Source: Coniella vitis
Lineage: Eukaryota; Ascomycota; Sordariomycetes; Diaporthales; Schizoparmaceae
DNA: 64,000 nt
Direction of reading: 5' to 3'
NCBI GenBank assembly: GCA_011317545.1
Contig: WUJK01000001.1
Location: 3,453,001 to 3,517,000, forward strand
Shown here: piece after piece, positions 46,583 to 58,754 of the stretch
How the letters are laid out: each line of letters opens with the position of its first letter
How positions within the stretch are numbered: the stretch's first letter is position 1
Position numbers and translations under genes: made by a program
The notes under the pieces: generated by a model
What the model was told of the DNA's origin: nothing
Seen by the model: the letters and a program-made list of their open reading frames with translations, nothing else
The model's database searches: none

Positions 46583-48551
46583 GTGGCTGTCTGTACGTGG
46601 CATTTACACAGGCAAAACTGAATTGAGGAACAGTAGCCCTCAGTTCGGTGCGCACCTCTTTGGTATCGTAGTCTGTGTACCTCCTGCGCTCTGATCTTTC
46701 TGTTCACTGTCCATTGACTTTTTTCTTCCTTTCTGCTGCTTTTATCTTGATTTGAATGAATTTTCCCGTCTCGCCAGTTGAAGAAAACAATGGCCTGCGA
46801 GATACACGACCGACATGGTGGAGGCGATCTATGGCGTGTCATGTATAATAAAATTGGACAACAAGGACATGCAATCCGCGGTTTCAGGGCTTGCTTGTGG
46901 ATTGATATGGGTTGTGCATCGGACTGCCTGATTTCGGAGAGGCCAATTTCCCGGAGGACCTATTTCATACTGCTGGATGTTGAATTGACGGAGGCATGTT
47001 TCGTTTGATACTGGGTCTACTTGGGTCTGTCTCATTTGATGGCACGAATTTGTGCCTGGAAAATCAAAGCGTTTGGATTGACGCTGGGAGCATACATGGT
47101 CTAGAGCGTAATTGACGCGTTTTCTAAACTCAAAATAGCAAATTAGTCTATGGACTGGCAGCTAGCTGCATAATTTGCGATTGATAGTGCTCTGCGAACA
47201 AGTTAGCTCCTTCTCACATGCAGAAGATGCACCACCTTCAGAAGTCTGCGAAATATCGGTTTGCATCATCGTGATGGTCCCCTGTGCGTGTACGTCACGT
47301 ACAGAACCGCAAGCAATTGCTTTCCACGAGCGTTACACAGTGTGGGTCGCGTGACGGGCTTGAATGCTACATAGTACAACGCTTACAAAGTACATAATTA
47401 ATGATATGCGGGGAAAACCCTGGTCTAGGTTGTGAGCACCCCCGGCTCCAAAAGCCCACAAGTACCATGTATACATAGTAGTAGATCATTCGGATGTCAC
47501 TGCGGGCCGTCCCTTTGATGCAGGGATACCGGGACCGAGTTCCTGCAGGAAAAAAACCGGGCAATACTATGTACTTGCACACATACTATAGTACAAGATA
47601 AAGGCTTCGGAGTATCAACGATGCAAAGCAGCATGTTTCCAAATCCAAGCAGCCCTAGTGCCTGCCTTTTTGGCGTACATGATCCGTGTTGGAATTTCTT
47701 TCCAAGTATGACAGCTGTCCTGGATACCACTTTTGAATAGGCAATCAAGCCAATGAGAGTTCGGGATTATGCATGTTATATATACGTTTGCCCCCTTTGC
47801 GTAGCGATGGTTTGCTGGGGCGTGGAGACACATACCTAGGTAGTACTTACTAGTACATAGTGTTAAATTATCCACTACCCTACCTGATCAAGTGACTGAG
47901 CCTCGCTTTTTCAACGATGATCAATAAAAGTTGGCTTGACTCTTTTGCAACACAAAAGAATGCTGCACACACGACAGAGAAAACTGTGTAATCTGTAACT
48001 ATGGTTTTTGTCCCTTGCATAAGTACATGGCTGGGTAGGAATTGCCTCTGTATGAATAGACTGTACGTGCGGCTTCTCAGAAATACATGTGAATGGCAAG
48101 TGGAAATGCTTTGACAGATTTATGACTGGGTACAAACATAGAAAAGATGACCGTAGAGGAAAGAGTAGCAAAAGAATTATTGCATGATCTTCACTCTTCT
48201 CGTCTTCCGTGTATTAAAAGTTGAAAACACGAGATCACTTGTAGTGTTTTCAGTTCAACTTCAGAGCTGAATCGTGTCTTCATTGCAGGAGTTTGTCTAT
48301 CAAAAGCGGCCACTACACCACCGCATATCTCATCAAGTACCCCCCCCCCTTCTCACAAGTCATGAACACTCCCTTGAAGTTATTGTACATATTATAACGC
48401 CATGCTAAAAATGAAATCCACCTCAGTTTTGCACACATCTCCCAAATATTAACCGACTCTTGTATGGGTATCAAAACATGTAGAATTCTTTAGTCCCCCC
48501 TCTTCTCTCTCGCATTCGTATGCTTTTACACTGCTGTCCGGCTATTTTGTC
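46583..48551. other. Gene-free region with motif cluster
   Basis: Downstream of the two-repeat protein and of the convergent MFS gene. Copies of TACTATGTA or its complement lie at 47368, 47472 and 47565, plus an 8 bp copy at 47854 and a TACCTAGGTAG palindrome at 47833-47843. No open frame of protein-like composition. Confidence 0.55.
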
Positions 48552-50442
48552 TTACGAACGTATTTCTGTGGCGTTGTCGTCTCTAGATAGATTGCTTTTG
48601 CTGCTCGCCCGACTGTTGCCTCGCCCGAGTTCAACATCGGTCGCCTCCTTCTCGGTAGCAAATCCACCATCCTGGGTCGGGGCGGCTTCCTCGTCGCTAC
48701 CGGGCTGCTTGGCCTTTGTGCTCCTCCACTCGAGCGCAAGCGCGCCAGGAACAGTCAGGCAAGCCATGGCTACGCCGACAAAAAAGACAGATCGCAGACT
48801 GGTATTGTAGGCTGTCAGAACAGCTGCCTTGGACGCGGCTGGTATCATGTCGAGGAAGCCAGTGGCGCCGGCTCCGAGGACGGCCTCTGGGTTGATGCCT
48901 GGGATACCGGCGAGATGCTTGAGCAGCTCATTGTCCAAGACATTGTTACCCACAGACGTAAAGATGGCTCCGCCGAGAAGTTGGCTGAAGAACATCAAAC
49001 TGGTGCCAACGGGCACGTCGATCCGAGGCAAGACGGTCTGGGCCGCTAGGTTGGGCGCTTGCATTGAAAAGCCCAGGCCAAATCCGTAGACAATCTGGTA
49101 GCCGATCCACCGGCCTTCGGGAGTGTGGACTTGCAGCATAGTGAGCAGACCAGCGCCCACCGACGCGACGCAGGTGCCGAATATGAGAAACGGTGTGTAA
49201 TAGCCGATGCGGGTGATGAGTCCACCACAACTGATACTGGCCACCACCATGCTCAGCACGAGGGGCAGTATACGAATACCAGAGGCGACGGCACTCACGC
49301 CCTCAATAGCCTGGAACCAGATGGGCAGATAGTAGACAATGAGCATCATGGAGGATCCAATGAAGAAAGTGACCCAGAAGGCAGCAATGATGCTCCTGTT
49401 GCGGAATATTCTGGGCGGAATGGTCGCTGTTTCTGGTCGGAGGATTTGGACAGCAACGAAGCCGATGAACAGGATGCCGGCCAAGACAAGCAGCGCAATG
49501 ATGCGGCCGTTGCTCCAGGCGTATGTACTGCCACCCCACTGCAGCGCCAGAAGCAGGCATATGACGGCTGGGAGAAGGAAAAAGAGGCCCCATATGTCGA
49601 GCTGGCCAAGCTTCTCCTTTGTCGAGAGCAGCTGGGTCTTGCGGGTGGGGATCTGGAGCAGGAAAAAGATGAGGACCATGGCAACAGCGCCAAAAGGCAG
49701 GTTGATGTAAAAACACCAGCGCCAGGTGACATTGGTGGTAAAAGCGCCTCCAAGCAAGGGGCCAATGACCGAGGCGATACCGAATACGGCACCAAACAAG
49801 CCCTGGAAGATGGGCCGCCGGTGCAGAGGCAGAGCATAGACGATGACGGTGATGGTACCACTCATGATGCCCGCAGAGCCAATTCCCGCAATGGCACGGC
49901 CAATAATAAAAGCAGTCGAGCTGGGCGCCGCGCCGCAGATGGCTGACCCGACCTCAAAGAAGAGGACCGAGACAATAAAGCAGGTTTTGACCGAGTAGAA
50001 GGTATAGAATTTGCCAAACGACAGTTGGAAGGCGCAGTTGGTCAACATGTAGGCGGAACCATACCAGCCAATGTCTTGTTGACTGTGGAACTCATTTGTG
50101 ATTGCTGGAATGGCGGTTGAGATGATGAGACGGTCCTACAGTTGGATACTGGTCAGCACATGCTGGAGTTTTGTGAAACTGACTGGTCCCAGTCCAAGAG
50201 CACCCCGTTTAGCAAAAGAGAATCGTGCATACCAAAGCGACCAAGAACATGGACATAAAAGTGGAGATGATGATCAGAGCGAGCCGAAGGCCATGGGGAT
50301 ACACAATATCCTGTGTGCGCGTGCGCGCGAGTTGCATCTGGTTCTCGTCGCCGTTGGAGACGACTGGCTCTGCCGCAGGCATGGGCATCGGTTCTTGGGT
50401 GCCATCAAGAGGCCGAGAGGCCTTCCTATTGAAGAAAGGCAT
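48552..50442 (-). CDS. MFS transporter, DHA14 drug:H+ antiporter type
   Basis: Exons 50233-50442 and 48552-50135 (minus) give 597 aa. The phase-0 join rebuilds SMFLVALDRLIISTAIP, the first helix and the D-R-x-I-I-x-T-A-I-P signature of the 14-helix drug antiporter family. Further family marks are WRWCFYINLPFGA (after helix 6), the GRAIAGIGSAGIMSG motif C region and about 14 hydrophobic segments. The N- and C-terminal tails are cytosolic, the C-terminal one rich in Glu and Ser. Such carriers sit in the plasma membrane and export drugs or secondary metabolites; the substrate cannot be inferred. A Zn2Cys6 regulator lies 1.7 kb upstream on the same strand, but no biosynthetic core gene is visible here. 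Confidence 0.9.
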
Positions 50443-52149
50443 TTTGTGTATGGTGGTGTGTTTTGGGTGTTCTGGCCCCCCTTTATCGAAGCAAAGTTGT
50501 CGGTGATTATCGTTGGGATGGCGTTGCAAATTTTGGTTTGACAATTTGTGCAATTTGTTAGCGCAGTGTTGAATGCGAATCATGCACTCACGCAATTGGC
50601 ATGCAGTCGGACATGCAGGACAAGCAAAGGCAGCAGCCCAGAAGACAAGTGGGCAAGAGCAGGTTATAAAAAGAAGACAGACTCGGCAGGAAATGGACTA
50701 TTTTTTTTTTTTTTCAAAAAAGAAAAAAGGAACCACCAACCAAAAAGCCCTCTAACAAGAAAGAACAACACGACCGCGGGTGGCGCATCCAGTCTCGGCC
50801 TCGGATAAGACAATGCGGCCCGCACACACTGAGCAACGGTGCTTGGGCGCTCCACGACCATCCGCATTTCATTCCTTTCAGGCTCCGTACTTGTGTGTTT
50901 TGCTTTTAGTCAGAATCATATACAAGTAGTAGCTCTTTGGTTCAAGCGTCCGCTCGTAACGGCTTTGGCAGTATGGGTCCTTTGGTGATCAAGGAGGCAC
51001 CTTGGTTGGTGTACACATCTTGTCCCTGTTTTGGAGCGGGCAGCCTCTTGCGTTTGGTATGTTCTGGCAACCGCGTCCTCTCCCGTTTCTGATATTCGCC
51101 GAAGTTGGCAGTGGTCGAAGAAACGCGCCCAAAGCGTGCTGCAATGGGCTTGTTGACGATGATGCCGCTCCATAGTACATAGTAAGTAATTCACCGAGCA
51201 AAGGAATGAAACCTGGCCCACGTCATCCCTGCTTTGCCGTCCGTGTCTGGCCCCCGGTTCAATGTCCGTCGGGCATTCCGGCTCCCTCCGCGCCGACCCC
51301 GGGCAACTGCCCCGACCTTTTCGTCGGTCACTGCTATGTACTTATGTACAAGGGCTCACTCCACTAGCCACTTTCCAGCCGCGCAGCACTGCATTCAAGG
51401 TTGGTACAATATTACTATGACAGCGCTCATCTCTTGCCAGGTACTTTGCCAAGGGTATCTAGGTAGGGCTGATAGGGCGAAGACAACGCTGTCAACCTGC
51501 CATGCTTGCGCTCAGCCGTCCAATAGTCTCTGAATGACTCACTCACTCTATTACTTTCGCCGTGGCCCGGAATTAACGGACACGGACAAATGCTTGCAGC
51601 ACCACCTGGCAGGACGGCGCAACTTCAAGGCCGACGACCGCTGTCATAGTAGTTTCTTCTCATTCACTCACTTGACTCGCAACCACAACAGTATCCGTGA
51701 ACATCTTGAATCAGTCGTGATTCGCTCCAGCGTCCCAGTGTGTGTAGTCGTGCTCCAAGACAGCATTGCGTCAAAGGGGAGTATGAATATATATATATAC
51801 ACATGTATACCATAGTATCGTCAAAGGCCAGGAATATCCAACAAGGCCGCGCTCGATGCAAAAGCCCCATAATTCCAAATCATTTCCTCCCTACCTTCTA
51901 TGCCAGAAATTCATCACTCGCGATTCCGCCGTCCACGACCCGTTTCCCAATTACATGTTCCAGAATCCCAGTAAATAAGAGGAATCGACCAAGCCAGGTC
52001 TCCGTCCTCCGTGAACACCACGCAATCCATTGGAAACCCGCCCCATCTGCTGGTTGTATTGCCTGATTCAAGATTTTGCAGGCTGTATGCACCAGTCAAA
52101 CAAGAAGTGAACTTGGCCCACCACCAAGAGAATTAGCACAATACCAAAT
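50443..52149. other. Intergenic region between the MFS and Zn2Cys6 genes
   Basis: Contains a T14 homopolymer near 50701, TACATAGTA at 51176-51184 and two copies of TACTATGACAG in opposite orientations (51413-51423 plus, 51641-51651 minus). No convincing gene; the open frames seen have no protein-like pattern. Confidence 0.55.
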
Positions 52150-54696
52150 CTAATTCCATGTCGAGCCATATGGCATGATACCGTACGGTTCCATGTCATC
52201 AAGACGAATGTTCTGGTTCACCTGTGCAGATCCCGGTGCGCCTGTGGCCACTTCTTGTCCATTGCCCCAGATACCGAAGTCGAGAGTATCGTTGAGATCA
52301 AAGTAGTTGCCCATGTACGCGTCAAAAGGCGTCGTCTCAACCGTGGCCAAGTTCATCGAAGTACTGGGTCCGGCCGTGAAACCAGTGGTGGCCATCAGCT
52401 GATTGAAGATGTCCGCGGTAGGCGTCTTTCCAGCATCGCTCTTGACGCTCGAGTCATCAGAACCAGGCATCATGAGCCGTAGCTTTTGCACACACTGTGG
52501 TATCGTGGGTGCCTGGCCGGACCTGCCGCGAATCACTTCTTCGCGCTTGCGCCACGCCTTGAAAATAAAGTGCGCCAATTGGTAGTACAGTTTTTGCGAG
52601 ATCTCGTAGAACTCCGGGTGGTACTTGTAGACATCTTCCACCACTTGCCACGCCTTGTCCACCAGGCGGCCCGTCGTGCGGTACGACAACTGTCCCACGA
52701 GGTATGCAAAGATGTCAAGCTGGAAGTGCAGCCGTGAAAACCAGTCCCAACCCGGGTAGCTTGACATTTTGTACTGCTCCACCGAATGGCACGTTGTGTC
52801 GACAGCTAGCTTGAACGCATTGCTTGTGTGGTCAAAGACCTCGGTGCCCCAGTCTGAGGACTCAGATGGGGGTTTTACTAGCACCATAAGTTTACCCATG
52901 AGATGCTGTTTGAGTTGACGAGCCAGGTCATGCAAGGGCCCAGACCCAGGTGGAGAAAACCTCTCAAACATGTCATCCAGATCCTTGTCAAGCTGGACAA
53001 CCACTGCTCTGTATTCTGCAACTTTGGCTTTGTTGAGAACTGACGTCCCCCTCGTCGCTTCCATCTCATTGATCATGAGAATCGTTTCGATGCCTGGCAA
53101 ATGGATGAGGCTTTTGGCTAACTTGAAGATGGTATTGACGAGTATCATGTCTGTCGGTCCTTCAGTGTCGCTGACAGGCTCTGTTGCAGTAGTTAATAGA
53201 TCCTCGTCACTAATGTTCTTGGGCTCCTTGGTATCCCAGCCGCGCGGCAAAAGTGCGTGGCTCAGTCCCGACATCATAGCGTACTTGGCATCAACCATGA
53301 TAATCTGCCACCAGAGACGCCTGCGCATCTCGGTCTCAAACGGCTTGAGACCCAGCAATTCGCCATCACGGTGCAGCCCCATCTTTTGGGCCACTCGTAT
53401 CACGACCCCGTTCAAGATCCAAGAAGCGTGACGGTTGTATCGTCCCTGTAATGAGATCTGGGCAAGGTTATTGGTGGGTTCCAATACAGTGCAAAAGGGT
53501 AGATAGCATATCCTACCAGGTAAATGACAAGTGCTTGTAGGGTCAAGAGATCGTGTGTCTTGAGAAAGCCCATACGCCTCAGACTTAGCCGGACGCCTTG
53601 GTCAAACCTAGCCAGCGCCTTGTCTCGAGACAGGCCGAGGATTTCCTGGCATTCATCTTTGCTCATTGACACGGTCGCGAGGGTGTATATGGAGAAAAGC
53701 AGGGCTTCGACGTTGCGTGGTAGTTGCGGTGAAGGTCTCGTAGCATTTAATACGTAAGGCTGCACCGTAGGTACATGTATGATCTTGGTTAAGGGATTGC
53801 ATCGATCGAGGTATATTTGCCACAGGCGTACAATCTGAGGAGGAGCCGGAGCGAGCTCTTCGGCGCTGGTCGAGGGCGAGTCCTCGGCGCCGAAAAGAAG
53901 ATCAGAATTATCATCGGGCGAGTTGGCTTGATCGTCAATGGGCAGAGGTGTCAACTCGTCACACGTTATCTCCTCATCGACAATCTTACGCATGGATTTC
54001 AACTGCAATGGTCATGTATTTAGCACATATCACGGACGGAATGCGACATATGAACCAGAAACAAGGAAATGGCGGCCAGAAAAGCAGTTCCCGTACCTCA
54101 TCGTAAACGGTCGTTAGTAGATAAGAATCCATGAAACGGACACCGCCGTCTTCTTCGAAGAGTTTGCCGGCGGGCTTCCATTTGGGCATGGGATCTTCCA
54201 ACTCAGGTATACCATCGGGCTTGGGCGATGGAGGTTTTGCAGGAGGTGGGGACGGTGGTTTTGCGGTCGCATATTCCTTCAACAACTCCTCGCATCTAGC
54301 CAGGCGCTCCTGTAAATCTTGATTTGGCCTCCGGCGTTTCCGGGCGGGAGCTGGGGTGCTTGGCGTGCACGTCACGTTTGCCTATGGTGAGTGCTAGGTC
54401 AGCAATTTTGTTCTTCTCTTGTCCCAATGCCTGGTGGCAGTCAGAGCCCCCGAGGCTTGCGTCGCACATACCTTGAGACAATTGGCACATGGGAAACTTC
54501 GATCACATTTGATCTTGCGGTGCTGGCAAAGAACGCAGGCGAGGATGCGCGGCGGTTTGGACGGCCCAGCGGCTGGAGGGATGCTGGAGGTGGGAGTTGC
54601 TGCCAAAGTCGCGGGAGTCTGTGCGATAGTGGATGTGGGCGATTCTATACTCGCTGCAGGCCACGTCGTTTGGGCCCCTGCCTTGGGGGCATCCAT
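52150..54696 (-). CDS. Zn2Cys6 (fungal binuclear cluster) transcription factor
   Basis: Exons 54472-54696, 54097-54381, 53517-54002 and 52150-53445 (minus) give 763 aa. The DNA-binding cluster CVLCQHRKIKCDRSFPCANC, then LKANVTC across intron 1, has all six zinc-binding cysteines in standard spacing. It is followed by a basic linker (ARKRRRPNQDLQERL) and a short coiled coil for dimerisation. The middle homology region (fungal transcription factor domain) starts around IVRLWQIYLDRCNPLTKIIHVPT and includes RRRLWWQIIMVDAKYAMMSG. The C-terminal segment is Asn/Asp/Gly-rich, as in activation regions. All joins are phase 0. The open frame extends upstream without an ATG, so the Met at 54696 is the chosen start. 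Targets are unknown; the nearby MFS gene is a candidate. Confidence 0.9.
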
Positions 54697-56363
54697 TGTG
54701 CCGACACCTTCGTGGTGATGGGCCGACCGTTTCGAAGGTCGACGGAACGGGGTTTGCAAGGGCCAGCGCCAGCGGGGGCGGCAGGTAGGAGGATACTTGA
54801 TGGCTACGGGCGGCTGTGGGTGGCTATGCGTCAAGAGTGTGGTAGAGGATACGACGCGACGGAAGAGGAATGACTGCAGTGCGTTCACAGGGGGCGAGGT
54901 CGTCAGTGGTGGTGGAGAGGACGTGGTTTTGGTGAAGACTGTTTTCGGTCGAGGGTGTACTACTATGTAGCAATGCTTGACGGAGGACGAAGCCGGTTTG
55001 CGTTGCAGGCGGCAGTGCTGGACTGGCTGATGTGCGCATGCAGGGTGTATGTCGTAAGTCGTAGTAAGGAGGAAAGTTTAATTCACTGCAGAAGTTCCCA
55101 ATCCGGTGGGCAGCTCGGCTAGCGCAGCTATCAGTGCTAATGCTCTCAGCGGTCTGCAGCGCCGATAACGTTATGTAGTTAGCTGTGGAGGGTACCAACT
55201 TCTAGCACCTCAGGGGCCCTCTCGGCCTCCACTTAGCGTATCGTATACTATCGTAGGAAGAAGGAGGGAATCTTCTAGGCCCTTACTGACTATACTATGT
55301 AATGCAGGGCCAGCTGCTGTTGCTCCTGTACTGGGCACGTACTATTACTTCAAGTAGCATTTGGACCAAACCCCCTCAGTGGCTTCCCCCACAGGACACG
55401 GTAAAACCCCCTCCCTTCAGTTACAGTACGTGCAGACATCTTCGCAGAAAGACCACAGCGGAAACCTGGATGCGATACGAGCAATGATTGACTTACACAC
55501 CGGTGCACAATAAGCAGACCGACACTGTAACACCTATTGATCATCAAGAGTAAATCCAACGCATAAGTGCTCATTGGCCCAACGTGCAAGGCGTTGCGCA
55601 GCCGGGGTCAGAGCATTTCAGCTCAAGCGGGATTGGACGGCTCATCAAGTCCGTGTTGCACAAGTGCCAGCCCGATAAACATATACCATCAGTTTTCGTA
55701 GCTTCAACAAGATAAAATGGAGTTCAGTAAAACATCGCGTGTGTATACAGGCATGACTTCAAGCTCGCACACTATAACTGTGCTCGAGCTATTGTTCACG
55801 ATTAACAATGAAAAACATATTCTGTGGGTTGAATACCTGGTATACCCAAACAACCAAGCAAGCTAGGAAAGCACTTTGATAAAATACCCGATCCGCCGTT
55901 GTACATCGTATGCGCTGTTATGCGAGACGATTTCGGCTACTATACTTTATTAACATAGTATATATAGTCCTGTGTATGTACAATGTACTTGAACTACTAT
56001 GTAGTGGTGGATAGCACACGCTGGGCAAATCATAGCACACCTGTTGCTGACAAGGCACGTCATATGCTCTTATCTTATCAGCGCCGAAAACCGCAGTCGC
56101 GCAATGCAAGTCCAGTAGTAGCAGCGATCACTCCACTGAAATTTTCCCCCAGGCTAGCCCATGACTGTTTTGTGAATCGCCTCTCAGAAGTGTCCGTTGA
56201 CTTGTCTACTTGGCCTGCGCTGCTCGCCCACATCCGCCCGCCACAGCGTTACTTTTGCTCACTGCTGGGGCCTCTACTGATCCGTTACCATGACTACAAG
56301 CTCCTTCATATAATCCAAAAATGTTTGTTCTGGTACGTTGTTGCTACACCTTTACTCGTACAG
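54697..56363. other. Divergent promoter region between the Zn2Cys6 gene and LYS4
   Basis: Carries TACTATGTA at 54961, 55293 and 55995. The frame of LYS4 is open upstream to 55983, but that extension has no protein-like pattern and contains one of these motifs. No other gene is seen. Confidence 0.55.
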
Positions 56364-58754
56364 ATGAACGTCCCCTTTTTAACTGAGCATTGTGCCGTCC
56401 AGAGGAGGAATATTGCTCTCGGGGCAACCCGGGCATCCCGCCAATTGGCTCTAACCAGGACCGCGGTTCACCCCATACGATGCCACCGATACACCACCTC
56501 CACACCGAAACACCAAACTGCGTTCCACTCCCAACTTGAAGATCAATCTTCGTCGACATTCCTCTCTTCTCTTCAGAAGCCTACCACAGGTACACCTCAG
56601 ACCTTGACCGAGAAGATTGTCCAAAGATATTCTGTAGGACTCGCCCCGGGCAAGAAAGTGAAAGCAGGCGACTATGTGACCCTTTCACCACATCACTGCA
56701 TGACCCACGACAACTCATGGCCTGTTGCCCTGAAGTTCATGTCTATCGGGGCGTCCAAGATCCACGACAACAAGCAGGTTGTCATGACCCTGGACCACGA
56801 TGTCCAGAACAAATCCGAGACGAACCTTAAGAAATACAGGCAGATTGAAGAGTTTGCACAGTCCCACGGAATCGACTTCTACCCAGCTGGCCGGGGTATT
56901 GGTCACCAAATCATGGTCGAAGAAGGCTACGCTTGGCCCGGCACTGTCACCGTTGCCTCGGACAGCCATAGTAATATGTACGGCGGTGTAGGCTGTCTTG
57001 GAACGCCCATGGTCCGCACCGACGCAGCCAGTATATGGGCAACTGGCCGCACATGGTGGCAGATTCCTCCTATTGCCAAGGTCACTCTCACAGGTATCCT
57101 GCCCCCAGGCGTGACGGGCAAGGATGTTATCGTCGCTCTGTGCGGGCTCTTCAACAAAGATGATGTGCTCAACCACGCCATTGAGTTTACTGGCTCAGAA
57201 GAGACAATGCGGTCTATCCCCGTCGATGACAGATTGACGATTGCAAATATGACAACTGAATGGGGTGCCCTGTCTGGCCTCTTCCCTATCGACTCTGTGC
57301 TCCAATCGTGGTTGCGCGCCCGGGCCACTACAGCGGCCATGTTCAACCCAGACACTGGTTCCGGCAAGAGGTTCACCCACGCCAAGCTTGATGAGCTTTT
57401 GCAGAACCCCCTGACGGCGGACCCAGGTGCAACCTATGCCAAGTCTCTGTACCTGAACCTCTCTACGCTCTCGCCATTTGTTGCAGGTCCCAACTCTGTC
57501 AAAGTCGCAACACCACTCAAGGACCTCGAGGCGCAAAACATCAAGCTTGATAAGGCCTACCTTGTGTCCTGCACCAATTCGCGTGCTTCTGACCTAGCAG
57601 CCGCTGCGCGCGTCTTCCGTGATGCTGCCAAGGATGGCAAGATCCCGAAGATTGCTGAGGGTGTCAACTTCTACATTGCTGCTGCTTCCATCCCAGAACA
57701 GCAAATTGCAGAGGAGACGGGCGACTGGCAAGTCCTCCTGGCTGCTGGTGCTCAGCCATTGCCGTCTGGTTGCGGCCCTTGCATCGGCCTGGGAACTGGA
57801 CTACTCGAACCGGGCGAGAACGGTATCAGTGCCAGCAACAGAAACTTCAAAGGCCGTATGGGCAGCACCGACGCCAAGGCTTACCTTGCTAGTCCGGAGG
57901 TTGTCGCAGCAAGCGCCTTGAGTGGCAAGATTGCCGGACCAGGGTGGTACCAAAAGCCAGAAGGCGTCGAGAAGGTCATTATTGGCGAAGGCAATGGTGA
58001 TGTCCAGGCTGACAAGGCCTTTGTCGTCGAGGATGCTCTGGATAAGCTTTTGGCCGAGGCAGAAAGTCTCATCTCGGCTGCCGAGAAGCATTTTGACAGC
58101 CCTGAGTCGGCAACATCCACCAGCGCATCAGCATCCGCATCCGCGCAAGAAGATGGCTCTGAAACTCTGACAGAGATTCTCCCAGGCTTCCCCGCCGAAG
58201 TGTCGGGCGAGATTGTCTTTTGCGATGCCGACAACATCAACACGGACGGCATTTACCCGGGCAAGTACACGTACCAAGACAATGTCTCGCGCGAAAAGAT
58301 GGCCGAGGTCTGCATGGAAAATTACGACACCTCCTTTCGCACACTCGCCAAGCCGGGCGATATCCTCGTGGCGGGCTTCAACTTTGGCTGTGGCTCGTCG
58401 CGGGAGCAGGCCGCCACGGCTATCCTCGCTAAGGACATCCCACTCGTTGTCGCGGGTAGCTTTGGCAACATCTTTAGCCGCAACAGTATCAACAATGCTC
58501 TGATGGGCGTCGAGGTGCCGAGACTGGTGCAGAGGTTGCGTGAGACATTCAAGTCGGACGAGGCCGGCAAAGTTGCCACGCGGCGGACGGGCTGGACGTT
58601 CCAGTGGGATGTGAGGCGAAGCAAGGTCACTGTCACTGAGGGCGAGGGCGGCGAGACTTGGAGCCAGAAGGTAGGCGAGCTGCCGCCAAATGTGCAGGAG
58701 ATTATTGCACGAGGCGGTTTGGAGCAGTGGGTCAAGTCGCAAATTGCGGCTTGA
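56364..58754 (+). CDS. LYS4: Homoaconitase, mitochondrial (lysine biosynthesis)
   Basis: Single exon, about 796 aa from the ATG at 56364. The N-terminus is rich in Arg, Ser and Thr (NIALGATRASRQLALTR, then RCHRYTTS), as in a mitochondrial targeting peptide. The aconitase core follows: SPHHCMTHDNSW, AGRGIGHQIMVEEG and ASDSHSNMYGGVG. The iron-sulphur cysteines are in SCTNSRASD (Cys about 403) and SGCGPCIG (about 470 and 473). The swivel domain holds CDADNINTDGIYPGKYTY and the active-site GCGSSREQAATA. The enzyme interconverts homocitrate, homoaconitate and homoisocitrate in the alpha-aminoadipate pathway. A Ser/Ala-rich linker joins core and swivel. The frame is open a further 127 codons upstream; I prefer the start that directly precedes the targeting peptide. 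Confidence 0.93.
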   Translation: MNVPFLTEHCAVQRRNIALGATRASRQLALTRTAVHPIRCHRYTTSTPKHQTAFHSQLEDQSSSTFLSSLQKPTTGTPQTLTEKIVQRYSVGLAPGKKVKAGDYVTLSPHHCMTHDNSWPVALKFMSIGASKIHDNKQVVMTLDHDVQNKSETNLKKYRQIEEFAQSHGIDFYPAGRGIGHQIMVEEGYAWPGTVTVASDSHSNMYGGVGCLGTPMVRTDAASIWATGRTWWQIPPIAKVTLTGILPPGVTGKDVIVALCGLFNKDDVLNHAIEFTGSEETMRSIPVDDRLTIANMTTEWGALSGLFPIDSVLQSWLRARATTAAMFNPDTGSGKRFTHAKLDELLQNPLTADPGATYAKSLYLNLSTLSPFVAGPNSVKVATPLKDLEAQNIKLDKAYLVSCTNSRASDLAAAARVFRDAAKDGKIPKIAEGVNFYIAAASIPEQQIAEETGDWQVLLAAGAQPLPSGCGPCIGLGTGLLEPGENGISASNRNFKGRMGSTDAKAYLASPEVVAASALSGKIAGPGWYQKPEGVEKVIIGEGNGDVQADKAFVVEDALDKLLAEAESLISAAEKHFDSPESATSTSASASASAQEDGSETLTEILPGFPAEVSGEIVFCDADNINTDGIYPGKYTYQDNVSREKMAEVCMENYDTSFRTLAKPGDILVAGFNFGCGSSREQAATAILAKDIPLVVAGSFGNIFSRNSINNALMGVEVPRLVQRLRETFKSDEAGKVATRRTGWTFQWDVRRSKVTVTEGEGGETWSQKVGELPPNVQEIIARGGLEQWVKSQIAA

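Noticed and set aside
49125..49946. 273-codon plus-strand open frame
   Set aside because: Antisense to the MFS transporter, whose conserved motifs are on the minus strand; the open frame is a codon-bias shadow.
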